A stretch of 42,079 nt of DNA, taken from NCBI GenBank assembly GCA_944323675.1, contig CALUTK010000013.1:1-42079 (forward strand), given 5' to 3'. Numbering within the stretch: the first letter of the stretch is position 1; each line of letters begins with the position of its first letter. The notes beneath the pieces are model-generated. The model was not told where the DNA came from. It did no database searches and saw only the letters and a list, made by a program, of their open reading frames with translations. Below, piece after piece: positions 1 through 8,400 of the stretch. Both the position numbers and the translations under genes were made by a program. The DNA is from Candidatus Gastranaerophilales bacterium. Lineage in GTDB: Bacteria; Cyanobacteriota; Vampirovibrionia; Gastranaerophilales; Gastranaerophilaceae.

Positions 1-191
1 AATTCATCTTCAATCTCCTTAATGGAATCCAAGGCTATATTATATCTTTTGCCTTGTTTATCAACACAGGTTGCAAAGTCAACTTCATCATCAGCAAATT
101 TGTTCTTCCAAATGCAAATTAATAAACCAATTTCCTTAGTTTTTAAATTTAAAATTTTTGTTCCATACAATAGATAATCTTTTTCTGTCAA
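1..191 (-). CDS. Partial hypothetical protein (N-terminal 63 residues)
   Basis: An open frame on the minus strand runs off the left edge of the window. No ATG is available: an in-frame stop lies just upstream. A TTG at 191-189 is preceded by AAAAGGA about 5 nt away, which is a good Shine-Dalgarno, so I place the start there. The visible residues begin MTEKDYLLYGTKILNLKTK and continue through a charged stretch rich in K, D and E. There is no signal peptide or membrane segment in the visible part. I do not recognise the family. The codon use and the RBS support a real gene, but only the N-terminus is visible. It reads away from the tRNA genes to its right. Confidence 0.45.
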   Translation of the reverse strand, partial: MTEKDYLLYGTKILNLKTKEIGLLICIWKNKFADDEVDFATCVDKQGKRYNIALDSIKEIEDE

Positions 192-230
192 AGCTTGTTC
201 CTTTTGTTTGCATTGACATTAATCGCTCGT

Positions 231-785
231 TTTTAGAGAAACATCAAGTCCTAAATCTCAATCTCAGAGACATTTCGACACATATCAAACCAGAAGCAAT
301 TCAAACCGGACAATTCTTGCACTAAAAGTATCATGGCTAAAACTCAAATGCCATGCAAGATAGATGCTAAACTAAATTTAAGATAATAGAATATCAGTGA
401 AATTTAGTGCAAAAATTGAGACAAAAGTGCAAGAAAAGACCATCAAATCTTAACACTATAAATTGGCCTCAAATCCCTAACAAATCGGCATTTTGGCAAA
501 AAACTCTTATCTTAAATGTCCTGATAAACTATACAGAAAATAATCAAACCATTCGTACAAGTTTAAATATGTCCTAAACTTCCGCCACATAAGGGTTATA
601 ACCAAAAGTCGATGGGGTGGACTTCAACGGACACTTCGTGGACTTTTCAAGTAATTTGATTTGTATTTTCGGACACTTCCGGCAGGTTAAAACCTAAACA
701 CAAAGCCCCTTTATGGGGTAAAATCATTTTAACCGTACAGGATTAAAATGTCTGGTTTAATACACACGCGACGTCCGACAAATAT
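231..785. other. Long intergenic region with short repeats, no gene seen
   Basis: No convincing reading frame is present on either strand. The longest stop-to-stop stretch of note is about 39 codons on the minus strand (around 583-702) and lacks a usable start. The region contains an inverted pair TTGCACTAAA (317-326) / TTTAGTGCAA (403-412). It also has two interleaved direct repeats: GTGGACTT at 617 and 638, and CGGACACTTC at 628 and 670. A weak CCCC/GGGG hairpin lies near 707-720. The pattern could be the decayed end of an integrated element next to tRNA genes, but no integrase is visible. Confidence 0.5.
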
Positions 786-786
786 T

Positions 787-818
787 AAAGGCGGATGAAA
801 TATTTCACCCGCCTTTTT
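787..818 (-). terminator. Terminator hairpin downstream of the tRNA-Gln gene
   Basis: GGCGG (790-794) pairs with CCGCC (809-813), and TGAA/TTCA continue the stem towards the loop across one mismatch, with short A and T runs on both sides. It lies about 20 nt beyond the 3' end of tRNA-Gln on the minus strand, so it probably ends the tRNA transcript. The longer T-run is on the plus side, so it may work in both directions. Confidence 0.6.
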
Positions 819-832
819 AAACTTTTTTAAAA

Positions 833-903
833 TTCCCGGAGATGGATTCGAACCACCGTTGGAAGAGCCAGAATCTTCAGTCCTGCCACTAGACGATCCG
901 GGA
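833..903 (-). tRNA. tRNA-Gln (anticodon CUG)
   Basis: A full cloverleaf can be drawn. The acceptor arms are TCCCGGA/TCCGGGA with discriminator A. The D stem is GTC/GAC. The anticodon stem is GAAGA/TCTTC around the loop TTCTGGC, giving anticodon CTG, and the T-loop is TTCGAAT. CCA is not encoded. It lies 17 nt downstream of tRNA-Ser on the same strand and is probably co-transcribed with it. GatC, encoded further right, implies that glutamine may be loaded by transamidation of Glu-tRNA(Gln); this is inference. Confidence 0.9.
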
Positions 904-920
904 TTATTCTTTTTTCAATT

Positions 921-1007
921 CAGAGAGGGTGGGATTCGAACCCACGGTGGAGTTGCCCCCACACAACCTTTCCAAGATTGCACCTTAAACCTCTCGGACA
1001 CCTCTCC
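921..1007 (-). tRNA. tRNA-Ser (anticodon GGA)
   Basis: A class II tRNA of 87 nt with a long variable arm. The acceptor GGAGAGG pairs with CCTCTCT, using one G-U pair at the end, and the discriminator is G as usual for serine. The anticodon stem is CAATC/GGTTG around TTGGAAA, giving anticodon GGA (codon UCC). The T-arm is GTGGG-TTCGAAT-CCCAC. CCA is not encoded. It is the first gene after the promoter at 1032-1060. Confidence 0.92.
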
Positions 1008-1031
1008 TCGGTTTTTCATGCGTTCCTCTTT

Positions 1032-1060
1032 ATTCTACTAAAAGCATATTCAATTGTAAA
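1032..1060 (-). promoter_or_regulatory. Sigma-70-type promoter for the tRNA-Ser/tRNA-Gln unit
   Basis: On the minus strand, -35 TTTACA (1060-1055), a 17-nt spacer and -10 TAGAAT (1037-1032). The predicted transcript start is near 1025, about 18 nt before the mature tRNA-Ser. The same -35 hexamer recurs upstream of gdhA and of the gene at 22677. Confidence 0.6.
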
Positions 1061-1092
1061 TACTTTTTTTAAAACTTTTATAAATTTTGTTC

Positions 1093-1098
1093 TATGAT
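1093..1098 (+). promoter_or_regulatory. -10 box of aroA, likely leaderless transcript
   Basis: TATGAT ends 11 nt before the aroA ATG and no Shine-Dalgarno lies between them. The predicted transcript would start about 5 nt upstream of the start codon. No clear -35 is visible. Confidence 0.4.
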
Positions 1099-1109
1099 AA
1101 AATTATTAT

Positions 1110-2384
1110 ATGAGAAATGTCATTCCTCCAAACGATAAAAAATTACGCGGGACAATCACTATTCCGTCCGATAAATCTATATCTCACAGAGCCGTAATGT
1201 TTGCATCTTTAGCGAACGGAAAATCTGTTATTAATAATTTTTCTAACGGCAAAGACCCTTTATCAACTGTTTCTGTCTGTAAAAACCTTGGCGTTGATAT
1301 TGAGTTACACGACGAAAAAACAGTTATAGTAAAATCAAACGGAAAATTCCGCGCTCCTGCAGAGGTTCTTGACTGCGGCAATTCCGGCACAACCATGAGG
1401 ATGATGGCAGGTTTACTTGCCGGACAAAGTTTCAATTCAATCTTGACCGGTGACGAAAGTCTACAAAAACGCCCGATGAAAAGAATTATTGAGCCGTTAT
1501 CTTTAATGGGTGCCAATATTTCCGCTATAGGCTATAAAGCCCCGATCAATATTACAGGCGCCAACTTACACGGAATTCAGTATTCTTCAAAAATTTCCTC
1601 CGCTCAGGTTAAATCCTGCATGCTGCTTGCCGGACTCTTTGCCGATGGAGAAACAATTTATACAGAACCATACCTTTCACGAAACCATACGGAATTAATG
1701 CTCAAATATATGAATGCAGATATTACCACGGAAGGAACAACAACCAGAATTAACAAATCAGTACTGACACCATTTAAAATTAATGTTGTCGGGGATATAT
1801 CTTCTGCTGCATTTTTTATGGCGGCAGCCTCAATTGTTCCGGATTCAGATATTATCTTACAAAATGTGGGATTGAACCCGACTCGTACTGGAATTTTGGA
1901 GGTTCTAAAAAAAATGGGCGGCAATATTGAAATTCTTAATAAACGTGAAGAAGCCGGAGAACCGGTCGGAGATATCAGAATTAAATATTCGGATTTAAAA
2001 TCTTGCACAATAGACGGAGATATTATTCCGCGGCTTATTGACGAACTTCCTGTAATAGCGGTTCTTGCCACTCAGGCAGAAGGGACTACTACTGTCAAAA
2101 ATGCAGAAGATTTAAGAAACAAAGAAACCGATAGGATTTTTGCTATCGTTAACGAACTTAAAAAACTGGGGGCTGATATTATTGATACACCTGACGGATT
2201 TATTGTTAACGGCAAAACATCTCTAAATGGCCGGATTGAGGTAGAAACTTACCACGACCACAGACTTGCAATGAGTCTTTTTACTGCGGGTTTAGTATGC
2301 AAAAAACCTATTATTATTAAAGATTTTGACTGGGTGGATATCTCATTTCCGGAATTTGAAGAACTTATGAACAATTTAATGTAA
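1110..2384 (+). CDS. aroA: 3-phosphoshikimate 1-carboxyvinyltransferase (EPSP synthase)
   Basis: This enzyme transfers enolpyruvyl from PEP to shikimate-3-phosphate, the sixth step of the shikimate pathway, in the cytosol. The protein is 424 residues, the normal family length. PSDKSISHR at 19-27 contains the conserved Lys and Arg that bind the substrates. LDCGNSGTTMR (about 87-97) is the GNSGT phosphate-binding motif. GDESLQKRPM, IDELP and the near C-terminal YHDHRLAMS are also present. The GNSGT form rather than GNAGT suggests the glyphosate-tolerant class II group, which is inference. It stands alone without other aro genes. The start has no Shine-Dalgarno but a -10 box close by, suggesting leaderless translation. 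A 78-bp gap separates it from the next gene, which has its own RBS. Confidence 0.96.
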   Translation: MRNVIPPNDKKLRGTITIPSDKSISHRAVMFASLANGKSVINNFSNGKDPLSTVSVCKNLGVDIELHDEKTVIVKSNGKFRAPAEVLDCGNSGTTMRMMAGLLAGQSFNSILTGDESLQKRPMKRIIEPLSLMGANISAIGYKAPINITGANLHGIQYSSKISSAQVKSCMLLAGLFADGETIYTEPYLSRNHTELMLKYMNADITTEGTTTRINKSVLTPFKINVVGDISSAAFFMAAASIVPDSDIILQNVGLNPTRTGILEVLKKMGGNIEILNKREEAGEPVGDIRIKYSDLKSCTIDGDIIPRLIDELPVIAVLATQAEGTTTVKNAEDLRNKETDRIFAIVNELKKLGADIIDTPDGFIVNGKTSLNGRIEVETYHDHRLAMSLFTAGLVCKKPIIIKDFDWVDISFPEFEELMNNLM

Positions 2385-2462
2385 CAAATTTTTACTTTTT
2401 GGGCAATTTTTTTATACAAAATTTGTTTATATTATTGTAGGTTAAAATAGAAAGGTTATGCT

Positions 2463-3419
2463 ATGGTAGATAGTATCTCTAACGCCGCTTATAGTGCGTA
2501 TAATCCGTATGGTTACACGCAAAAATACAACGATGATTTTATGGCTCAATCCTTTAATTACGGAAATACTACAGAAAGTTCCGATGAAAAAGCTGAAACT
2601 GACACAGTTTCTTTTACAGGCAGCGGGGAAAAAGAGGCTGAGACTGCTGAAGCAGAAAAAGGCTCTTCCAATCATACAATTTTATGGACTGCAGCACTTG
2701 TCGGAGGGGCATTCTTAGCAGGCAAATATTTTAATAAAATTAAAGGGTTATTTAAGAGTAATGCGGTAAAAGAAGCTGCAAGCAAAGCTGAACAAACAGT
2801 AAGCAAAAGCCAGAAAACCATTGATAAAGGGAAGAATAAAGTTCCCGGAATGGTGACGCCAAGCAAAAAACAAAAAATAAAAAATACATCTGTCACAGGA
2901 GCCTCTAAGCCTATTACAAACGAAATGGAAGCAGCAGCTGTCCAAAATATAAATACAGGACATACAAACGGCAATACCAGAAGATTTGTGGATAATGCAG
3001 CCCAAGGGGTTGTTTCGCCTCAGGCGCAACAAGCATATGACGCCGAAATCGCATATAAAGAAATGACACGACAGCAAAATAAAATCAATCACAAAAATAA
3101 CGCAAAAAACGCCGCACAAAGAGCCGAACAGAATTCTGTTAAAAATAATTCAAAAGGCGGCGAGAAGCTGGAAGATGTAGCTCAAAATATCGCGAAAACC
3201 CAAAAGGCAGCCGAAAAAATTGCAGACGGAGCGCATATACATCCACTTAATAAAAACATCTATTATACCAAAAACGGCAAAGTAACAAGAATTATTTTAG
3301 CAAACGGGAATCCGGAAGTAACAGATCCGAAGAAAATCGCTAAACATCTCGCAAAACATAATATAGAAATAGAAACTTTTGCGATTGATCAAAATAAACG
3401 ACTCAACGTAGCCGCATAA
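2463..3419 (+). CDS. Hypothetical membrane-anchored, helix-rich protein
   Basis: A 318-residue protein of unknown function. The start is supported by AAAGG about 8 nt upstream. Residues 1-70 are polar and acidic, containing DTVSFTGSG around 57. A single hydrophobic segment, ILWTAALVGGAFLAG (about 74-88), follows and could span a membrane. The remainder is rich in Lys, Ala, Asn and Gln and is probably extended or coiled-coil (stretches such as KEAASKAEQTVSKSQ). The last 70 residues look like a small folded domain ending IDQNKRLNVAA. There is no signal peptide. It lies between aroA and a bidirectional terminator and appears to be a single-gene unit. I do not recognise a characterised homologue. 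Confidence 0.8.
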   Translation: MVDSISNAAYSAYNPYGYTQKYNDDFMAQSFNYGNTTESSDEKAETDTVSFTGSGEKEAETAEAEKGSSNHTILWTAALVGGAFLAGKYFNKIKGLFKSNAVKEAASKAEQTVSKSQKTIDKGKNKVPGMVTPSKKQKIKNTSVTGASKPITNEMEAAAVQNINTGHTNGNTRRFVDNAAQGVVSPQAQQAYDAEIAYKEMTRQQNKINHKNNAKNAAQRAEQNSVKNNSKGGEKLEDVAQNIAKTQKAAEKIADGAHIHPLNKNIYYTKNGKVTRIILANGNPEVTDPKKIAKHLAKHNIEIETFAIDQNKRLNVAA

Positions 3420-3423
3420 AATT

Positions 3424-3451
3424 AAAAAGACCTTCATAAGAAGGTCTTTTT
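3424..3451. terminator. Bidirectional rho-independent terminator
   Basis: A perfect 12-bp stem AAAAAGACCTTC / GAAGGTCTTTTT with loop ATAA (3436-3439). It starts 5 nt after the stop of the gene at 2463-3419 and also faces the 3' end of the minus-strand tRNA-Met, so it can serve both. Confidence 0.9.
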
Positions 3452-3461
3452 AAATAAAAAT

Positions 3462-3533
<72 letters not shown>

Positions 3534-3599
3534 GCAGCAAAATTAATTAACTTTTCAAATTTTTAGAGCGGCTTGCGACAGTTACACTGCCGTCCTATT

Positions 3600-3622
3600 A
3601 AAAACGATACTTAATCGTTTTT
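3600..3622 (-). terminator. Hairpin downstream of the nucleotidyltransferase gene
   Basis: AAAAACGAT (3600-3608) and ATCGTTTTT (3614-3622) form a 9-bp stem with loop ACTTA. It lies about 80 nt past the stop of the minus-strand gene ending at 3704 and reads as a T-ending hairpin on that strand. It also lies upstream of tRNA-Met, so it may insulate the tRNA. The rest of 3534-3703 shows no gene. Confidence 0.5.
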
Positions 3623-3703
3623 GGGTCAGAGTGTCATAGCTCCAAATATTGTTATCAGAACTCTCACTCTTAACAGTCACTTTTAAAATTTAGCATTAAA
3701 AAG

Positions 3704-4750
3704 CTAAAAAATCAAGAGTTTTTCTGAAGATGATTTTATCGGTTTTTGCAAAACCTGTCCTGCACCGATAATTTCAAAAGACAAATCACGATTTATCAAT
3801 GAACCTGAAGCTACAACGCTGTCTTCAATTACAACATTATCACCGATAATAACATTATCCCATATGATACTGTCTTTTATTGTAACGTTTTTACCAATAC
3901 GGCAGTTTGCCCCGATTGTATTATTACCAATGAACTTCACTTCATTTCTCAATATAGAAGCAGAAATATATGCACCCTCAGATGTTTTGATAATTCCGGC
4001 ATGCTCAAAATGGCATCTATCCTCAAACAAATCATGCATAGACTGCTTATACTGCTCAAGAGTGCCGATATCAGTCCAGTAATCGTTTATTTCAAATGTA
4101 TTTATTTTATGAGACTTAAGCAGCTCCGGAAACACATTTTTTGCAAAGTCATAGAATGTATTTTCCGGAATAAAGTTAAAAATCTCATAGTTAAAAATAT
4201 AGATACCGGTGTTAATAAAATTACTTTTAGCTGCAGAAACAGGCGGTTTTTCTTGAAATTCAGAAATAAATCCATCCTTATCAGTAACTACAACACCGAA
4301 ATGAGAGACTTCTTCTATAGGAATCTGTTTAATTCCGATAGTGGCAATAGCGCCGGAATTTTTGTGAATTTCAAGACCAGCCTTCAAGTCGGCATCGGAA
4401 AGCCCGTCCGCAGAGAGAACGAGAAAATCTTCACCTTTATTAAAGAAATACTGGCATTTTTTCAATCCCCCGGCAGTACCGGAAAGAGTCTTTTCTTTAA
4501 CATAATCAAAACTAATACCGTATTTATTATTTTTACAAAAATCAATAATTTTATCAGCCAGATAGTAGGTATTAGCAACGACATTCTTAACGCCGACATT
4601 AGCAAGTTTATCCAGCAGAATATCAATAACAGGCCTGTTACAAACCGGAACAAGCGGTTTTGGAAGAAACTGTGTAAGCGGGTCGAGCCTGCTGCCGACA
4701 CCTGCAGCCATAATCATAGCTTTTAAATTTTTATTAGACATATCCATCAT
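3704..4750 (-). CDS. Nucleotidyltransferase (sugar-1-phosphate nucleotidyl/guanylyltransferase type) with left-handed beta-helix tail
   Basis: This family makes NDP-sugars (for example GDP-mannose or dTDP-glucose type) from NTP and sugar-1-phosphate for surface polysaccharide synthesis. The signature KAMIMAAGVGSRLDP followed by FLPKPLVPVCNRPV sits at the N-terminus. It gives the nucleotide-binding GxGxRL motif and the KPLVP substrate motif. SADGL (about 119-123) fits the metal-binding Asp region. The last 90 residues (IGNNTIGANCRIGKNVTI...) are hexapeptide repeats of a left-handed beta-helix. Three in-frame ATGs at 4750, 4747 and 4741 lie just after a TATAAT box. None has a Shine-Dalgarno, and an upstream extension to 4786 would precede the promoter. 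I use 4750, but 4747 or 4741 is as likely. The exact sugar cannot be told. Confidence 0.9.
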   Translation of the reverse strand: MMDMSNKNLKAMIMAAGVGSRLDPLTQFLPKPLVPVCNRPVIDILLDKLANVGVKNVVANTYYLADKIIDFCKNNKYGISFDYVKEKTLSGTAGGLKKCQYFFNKGEDFLVLSADGLSDADLKAGLEIHKNSGAIATIGIKQIPIEEVSHFGVVVTDKDGFISEFQEKPPVSAAKSNFINTGIYIFNYEIFNFIPENTFYDFAKNVFPELLKSHKINTFEINDYWTDIGTLEQYKQSMHDLFEDRCHFEHAGIIKTSEGAYISASILRNEVKFIGNNTIGANCRIGKNVTIKDSIIWDNVIIGDNVVIEDSVVASGSLINRDLSFEIIGAGQVLQKPIKSSSEKLLIF

Positions 4751-4754
4751 TCTG

Positions 4755-4760
4755 ATTATA
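4755..4760 (-). promoter_or_regulatory. -10 box of the nucleotidyltransferase gene
   Basis: TATAAT on the minus strand, 4 and 7 nt upstream of consecutive ATG codons, with no Shine-Dalgarno between. This fits a leaderless mRNA starting at the ATG beginning at 4747. Confidence 0.45.
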
Positions 4761-4815
4761 ATTACACAAAAACAGATTTTTTGCAATTATATTAAGGAAT
4801 TTTGCATGAAACAGA

Positions 4816-4844
4816 TTGACAAGAGGGAGAGTTTTTGCTAAATT
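4816..4844 (+). promoter_or_regulatory. Promoter of the tRNA-Lys array
   Basis: TTGACA (4816-4821), 17-nt spacer, TAAATT (4839-4844), with TGC directly before the -10 as an extended element. The predicted start is near 4851. The transcript would carry both tRNA-like inverted repeats before tRNA-Lys. Confidence 0.6.
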
Positions 4845-4887
4845 TTACTGGAGGCAAAACAATAAGTTCTGCCGCCTGTTAAAAGTT

Positions 4888-4966
4888 CGGGCTTATAGTT
4901 CAGTTGCCCAGCGGAGTCTAGACGCAGCGATTTCCATAATAGGCTCTACCAACTGAGAATAACCCG
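4888..4966 (+). repeat. tRNA-Lys-derived inverted repeat, copy 1
   Basis: The left arm GGGCTTATAGTTCAGTTG copies the first 18 nt of tRNA-Lys with one change. The right arm GGCTCTACCAACTGAG is the reverse complement of the tRNA D-arm. The ends CGGG/CCCG close the hairpin. The interior CCCAGCGGAGTC...ACGCAGCG is not found in the tRNA. Copy 2 starts about 99 nt further on. It cannot fold as a tRNA because the anticodon and T arms are missing. Confidence 0.75.
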
Positions 4967-4987
4967 ACAAACTTAATAGATATTCTT

Positions 4988-5062
4988 GGGCTTATAGCTC
5001 AGTTGCCCAGCGGAGTAGAGACGCAGCGCTTTTCATAATAGGCTCTACCAACTGAGGATAAG
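4988..5062 (+). repeat. tRNA-Lys-derived inverted repeat, copy 2
   Basis: The left arm GGGCTTATAGCTCAGTTG is identical to the 5' end of the tRNA-Lys gene 97 nt downstream. After a 9-nt insert CCCAGCGGA comes GTAGAG, which completes the D-arm sequence. A 20-odd-nt loop and the complementary arm CTCTACCAACTGAG then close a bulged hairpin ending ATAAG. Copies 1 and 2 are nearly identical in the middle (ACGCAGCG..TT..CATAATAGG). Confidence 0.8.
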
Positions 5063-5084
5063 TATTGAAAATAAAATAAAATTT

Positions 5085-5157
<73 letters not shown>

Positions 5158-5212
5158 AGTTTTTATTTTCAGATGGAACCAGATAAAGCATTTTCAATTT
5201 CCCGAAAATTAC

Positions 5213-5280
5213 AAAGGGCTTACAAACCCGTGGGGGGCGGGGTAAACTCGCGCTGGTGAGCCGCTTTTATGGGGTTGGGC
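5213..5280. other. GC-rich segment between tRNA-Lys and the autotransporter promoter
   Basis: A stretch with G-runs (GGGGGG, GGGG twice) and GCGG...CCGC ahead of TTTTAT is clearly richer in GC than its surroundings. It may hold a weak terminator for the tRNA transcript, but the pairing is short. I see no gene in it. Confidence 0.3.
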
Positions 5281-5325
5281 AGATATCTTTTTGATATACA
5301 TTTTTTAATCTTTTCTACTCAAGTG

Positions 5326-5353
5326 TTGAAATTTGTAAAACATGTGGTATAAT
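5326..5353 (+). promoter_or_regulatory. Strong promoter of the giant autotransporter gene
   Basis: TTGAAA (5326-5331), 16-nt spacer, TATAAT (5348-5353) preceded by TGG, an extended -10. The predicted start near 5360 gives a leader of about 50 nt to the first ATG (5411) and about 98 nt to the second (5458). Transcription therefore does not limit the gene; control is more likely at the G-tract. Confidence 0.8.
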
Positions 5354-5410
5354 GTTTATATAAATATATAAAGTTGGATTTATTTTATTATCATTTTTGT
5401 ATTGTAAATT

Positions 5411-8400
5411 ATGGAAAAACTCGATTCTAAAAATTTTAATGCCTCAGGAGGCGATAAATGCGAAACCCGTTCTGTGACAGCAATCTTACAGGGGGGGGGG
5501 GGCAAAACACTATTAGCAGCCCTCTTCGCCGGATGTCTGGTCCTTTCTTCCGCATCTGCCGCGTATTCTGCTGATGGAAACCCTTCTCCTATTCTAGATA
5601 AACTTAATACCGCCGGAACTCTTGTTCCTGATTCTAACAGCGTATATCCTCCGAGTGAATATACGCTTACTCAGGTTGTGCCGGTGGATATTCATAATTT
5701 AGAGCCTAATGTTATTAAGATTTACGACCCTAATAATTTTGGTGAGGAGGTGCGTTATTTTGAAATAGGGTTTAAGAAACCTGTTTATGGTGAGGGCTCT
5801 GCTGTCAAATATTACGTCTGGGATAAGGACGATAACGGAGTTAAGCTTATTGAGACTGACAATCCTGAAGGCGCTGTGTTGACTTTGAAGTTTGATCCGG
5901 ATAATCCGGTGCTTCCGTTTAAAAATATTTCAGGTAACACGGTTGAATCTCTTAATGAAATTTTTATTGAGCAGGACATTAAGAACATTATTTCGGTTGG
6001 AGGAACTGTTAACAATCTTTCTTCTGTTTTCAAGGGTAACAACCTTGTTGTGACCAATGAGGATGAGTACAATTATTCTGCCATCATTGCCGAATACAAC
6101 GGAGACATTAAGAACATTAATTCCAGTTTTATTGGAAATTCTGTGGATGTGGTGACTGACAATAAGGTTGTTTACGGGCCGTTTATTAAGGATTTATCTA
6201 ACGTCAATAACATTTATTCTGAATTCATTGCCAACACGGTTAAAGCTAATTCTGCTACTGTTAACGGGGGGATGATTGAGGTTTCTGATGCGGGTGTGTT
6301 AGGGAAGCTTTCGTCTGATTTCTTACTTAACAGTGTTATTTCTCAGACAGGGGATATTGAGGGCGTTATTTTTGCTAATGACGGCAAGGTTTCGGCGATT
6401 GACGGGGCTATGTTTTTGGGCAACTACGGGGTATCTCAGGCAGGAGATGTTTCCGGAGGGGCTATTTTCAACAACCGCGGGGTGATTGAGAAGGTTACAG
6501 GTTCTTTATTTGAGGGTAACTATGTTTCTTCGGGCTCAGGTGAGGCTGCCGGAGGGGCTATTTACAATGTTAACAGGATTGACAGCATTGAGAATTCTAT
6601 TTTCACGGATAACTTTGCCTCTTCTGCAAGCGGAGAAGCGGTTGGCGGGGCTATTTACACTGATTCCAATTTAAAGATTGCGGCGAATGACGGGAAGGTT
6701 TCGGAATTTACCGGAAACTATGTTTTGAATAACGGGGTTAGAGAGGATCAGGCAATATATGTTGACGGGGCTGTATTGACGCTTGAGGCGACGGATGGCG
6801 GGCGGATTTTACTGAACGACATTATTAACGGTACGCAGGGCTACGATGTTCTTTTAACCGGTGACGGCAGCGGGAAGATATCCATTTACAATCAGATTTT
6901 GAACGCGGACATTGAGGCGCGGGCAGGGGCTGTTGTTGATTTTGCGGACGGGAAGAATTTTGATTATGACATTCGGTCGTTGAAGGCTGATAACGGGGCT
7001 GTCTTTAGTATTGATGCTAATTTTGCTGACGGGACTTCGGACACATTGACAATCGGGAGCGGGTCGGGTGTTATCTATATTGATGACATTAACCTTTCGG
7101 GGGATCTGGCTGCTGAGGGTATTGTGCAGGTATTGACGTCGCCTGACACTATTTCTATAGGGTTAACGGATAAGCTTATTGCGCAGTTTAACAAGAGGGT
7201 TGAAGACGGCGAGGCTTATGAGGTTGTTGACGAGGTTAAGGCTGACTCCGGCTGGGGGGATGAGTATGAGGCTCACACCTATCAGGATTACATTGAGGAA
7301 GGCATAAGGACTGCTATAACTGATGAGAGCAGGGGGACGGCGGACAGCATTGAGTATTACATTGAGGAACAGACGGATGAGGTGCTCACAGAAACGCTCG
7401 GGGACACGTTGAAGCTTCTGGCGGAGGATTCGAGGGCGGCGAGGAGTTTCACGGCGGCGACTGCGGATGATGTTTATACCCTCTCGGATGATGGCGGGGT
7501 TATGACGTCAGGGAGTTACACTATTTCTGGTGTAAGGAATTCGCAGACAGGGAAGTTATCTACTATTGATGCGGACGGGCACAGTTTGGTTGAGGTGCAA
7601 GGCGGGACGCTTACTTACAAGGATGTAAATATTACGAACACTGCGCTTGATGACGGTGCTGTGATGAACATTTCGGGCGCTGATGCGGTCGGGAGATTCT
7701 CAGGTAATGTTGTTATTGATACGATTGACGGCACGAATGGCATTGTGAACAACGGTACGCTTTCGATTATGGCGGGGGCGGATGTTACGTCCGACACGAG
7801 CATAATCGGGACGGGAAGTCTTACGACAGAGGCTAATTCTGTATTTAATCTCATAAATGGGGCGTCGATTAATGCGGGCAGTGTTAATATTGCGGGCGGG
7901 ACGGTTATGCTTGGCGCGGACAGCACGCTTGCGGCTGATTCTATTGAGGTTACGCAAGGTACACTTGACATTACGGCGGCGGACAATCTGCTTTCAGATG
8001 TTACTATTGCGAATTCCGTGGGCAAAGTATATCTCGGCTCGGGGACTTTAGGGTCTGCTATTGCTGGCGGCAGGGGCGATTTATACATTAAGGGCAATGT
8101 TATTAATAACGCTATTCTTGAGGTTTCGAGGATTAATTTAAACGAAGCCGGTGTTTCTTTGACCACCAATGCGGACAATCTGAAGTCTGTGGTGAATATG
8201 ACGGCGGCGGCGAGCAGCGGCGGCAGTTTTGTTGCTCTTACGGGCGGAACCGTTACGAAAAACATTAACGCAAAGACCAATGTTACGGGCGATGTGACGC
8301 TGAAGGCTGCTGCGAGCGGGGCATGGTCGGTTGCGGAGGGTGCTTCCTTAACCACGGATGCAGGCTATATTAACTGGGATATTAACATGGCAAACAGCGG

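Noticed and set aside
583-702. 39-codon stop-to-stop stretch with KCPK and STKCPLK on the minus strand, like the tail of a recombinase
   Set aside because: No start codon, too short, and no catalytic residues; kept only as part of the repeat observation.
859-1041. 60-codon plus-strand frame over the tRNA genes
   Set aside because: It lies on the complement of tRNA-Gln and tRNA-Ser; tRNA folding explains the sequence.
4001-4726. 241-codon plus-strand frame opposite the nucleotidyltransferase
   Set aside because: The opposite strand encodes a protein with clear family motifs; this product has none.
7615-8355. 246-codon minus-strand frame opposite the autotransporter
   Set aside because: It is the antisense of a strongly biased coding frame, with a valine/threonine-rich low-complexity product and no RBS.
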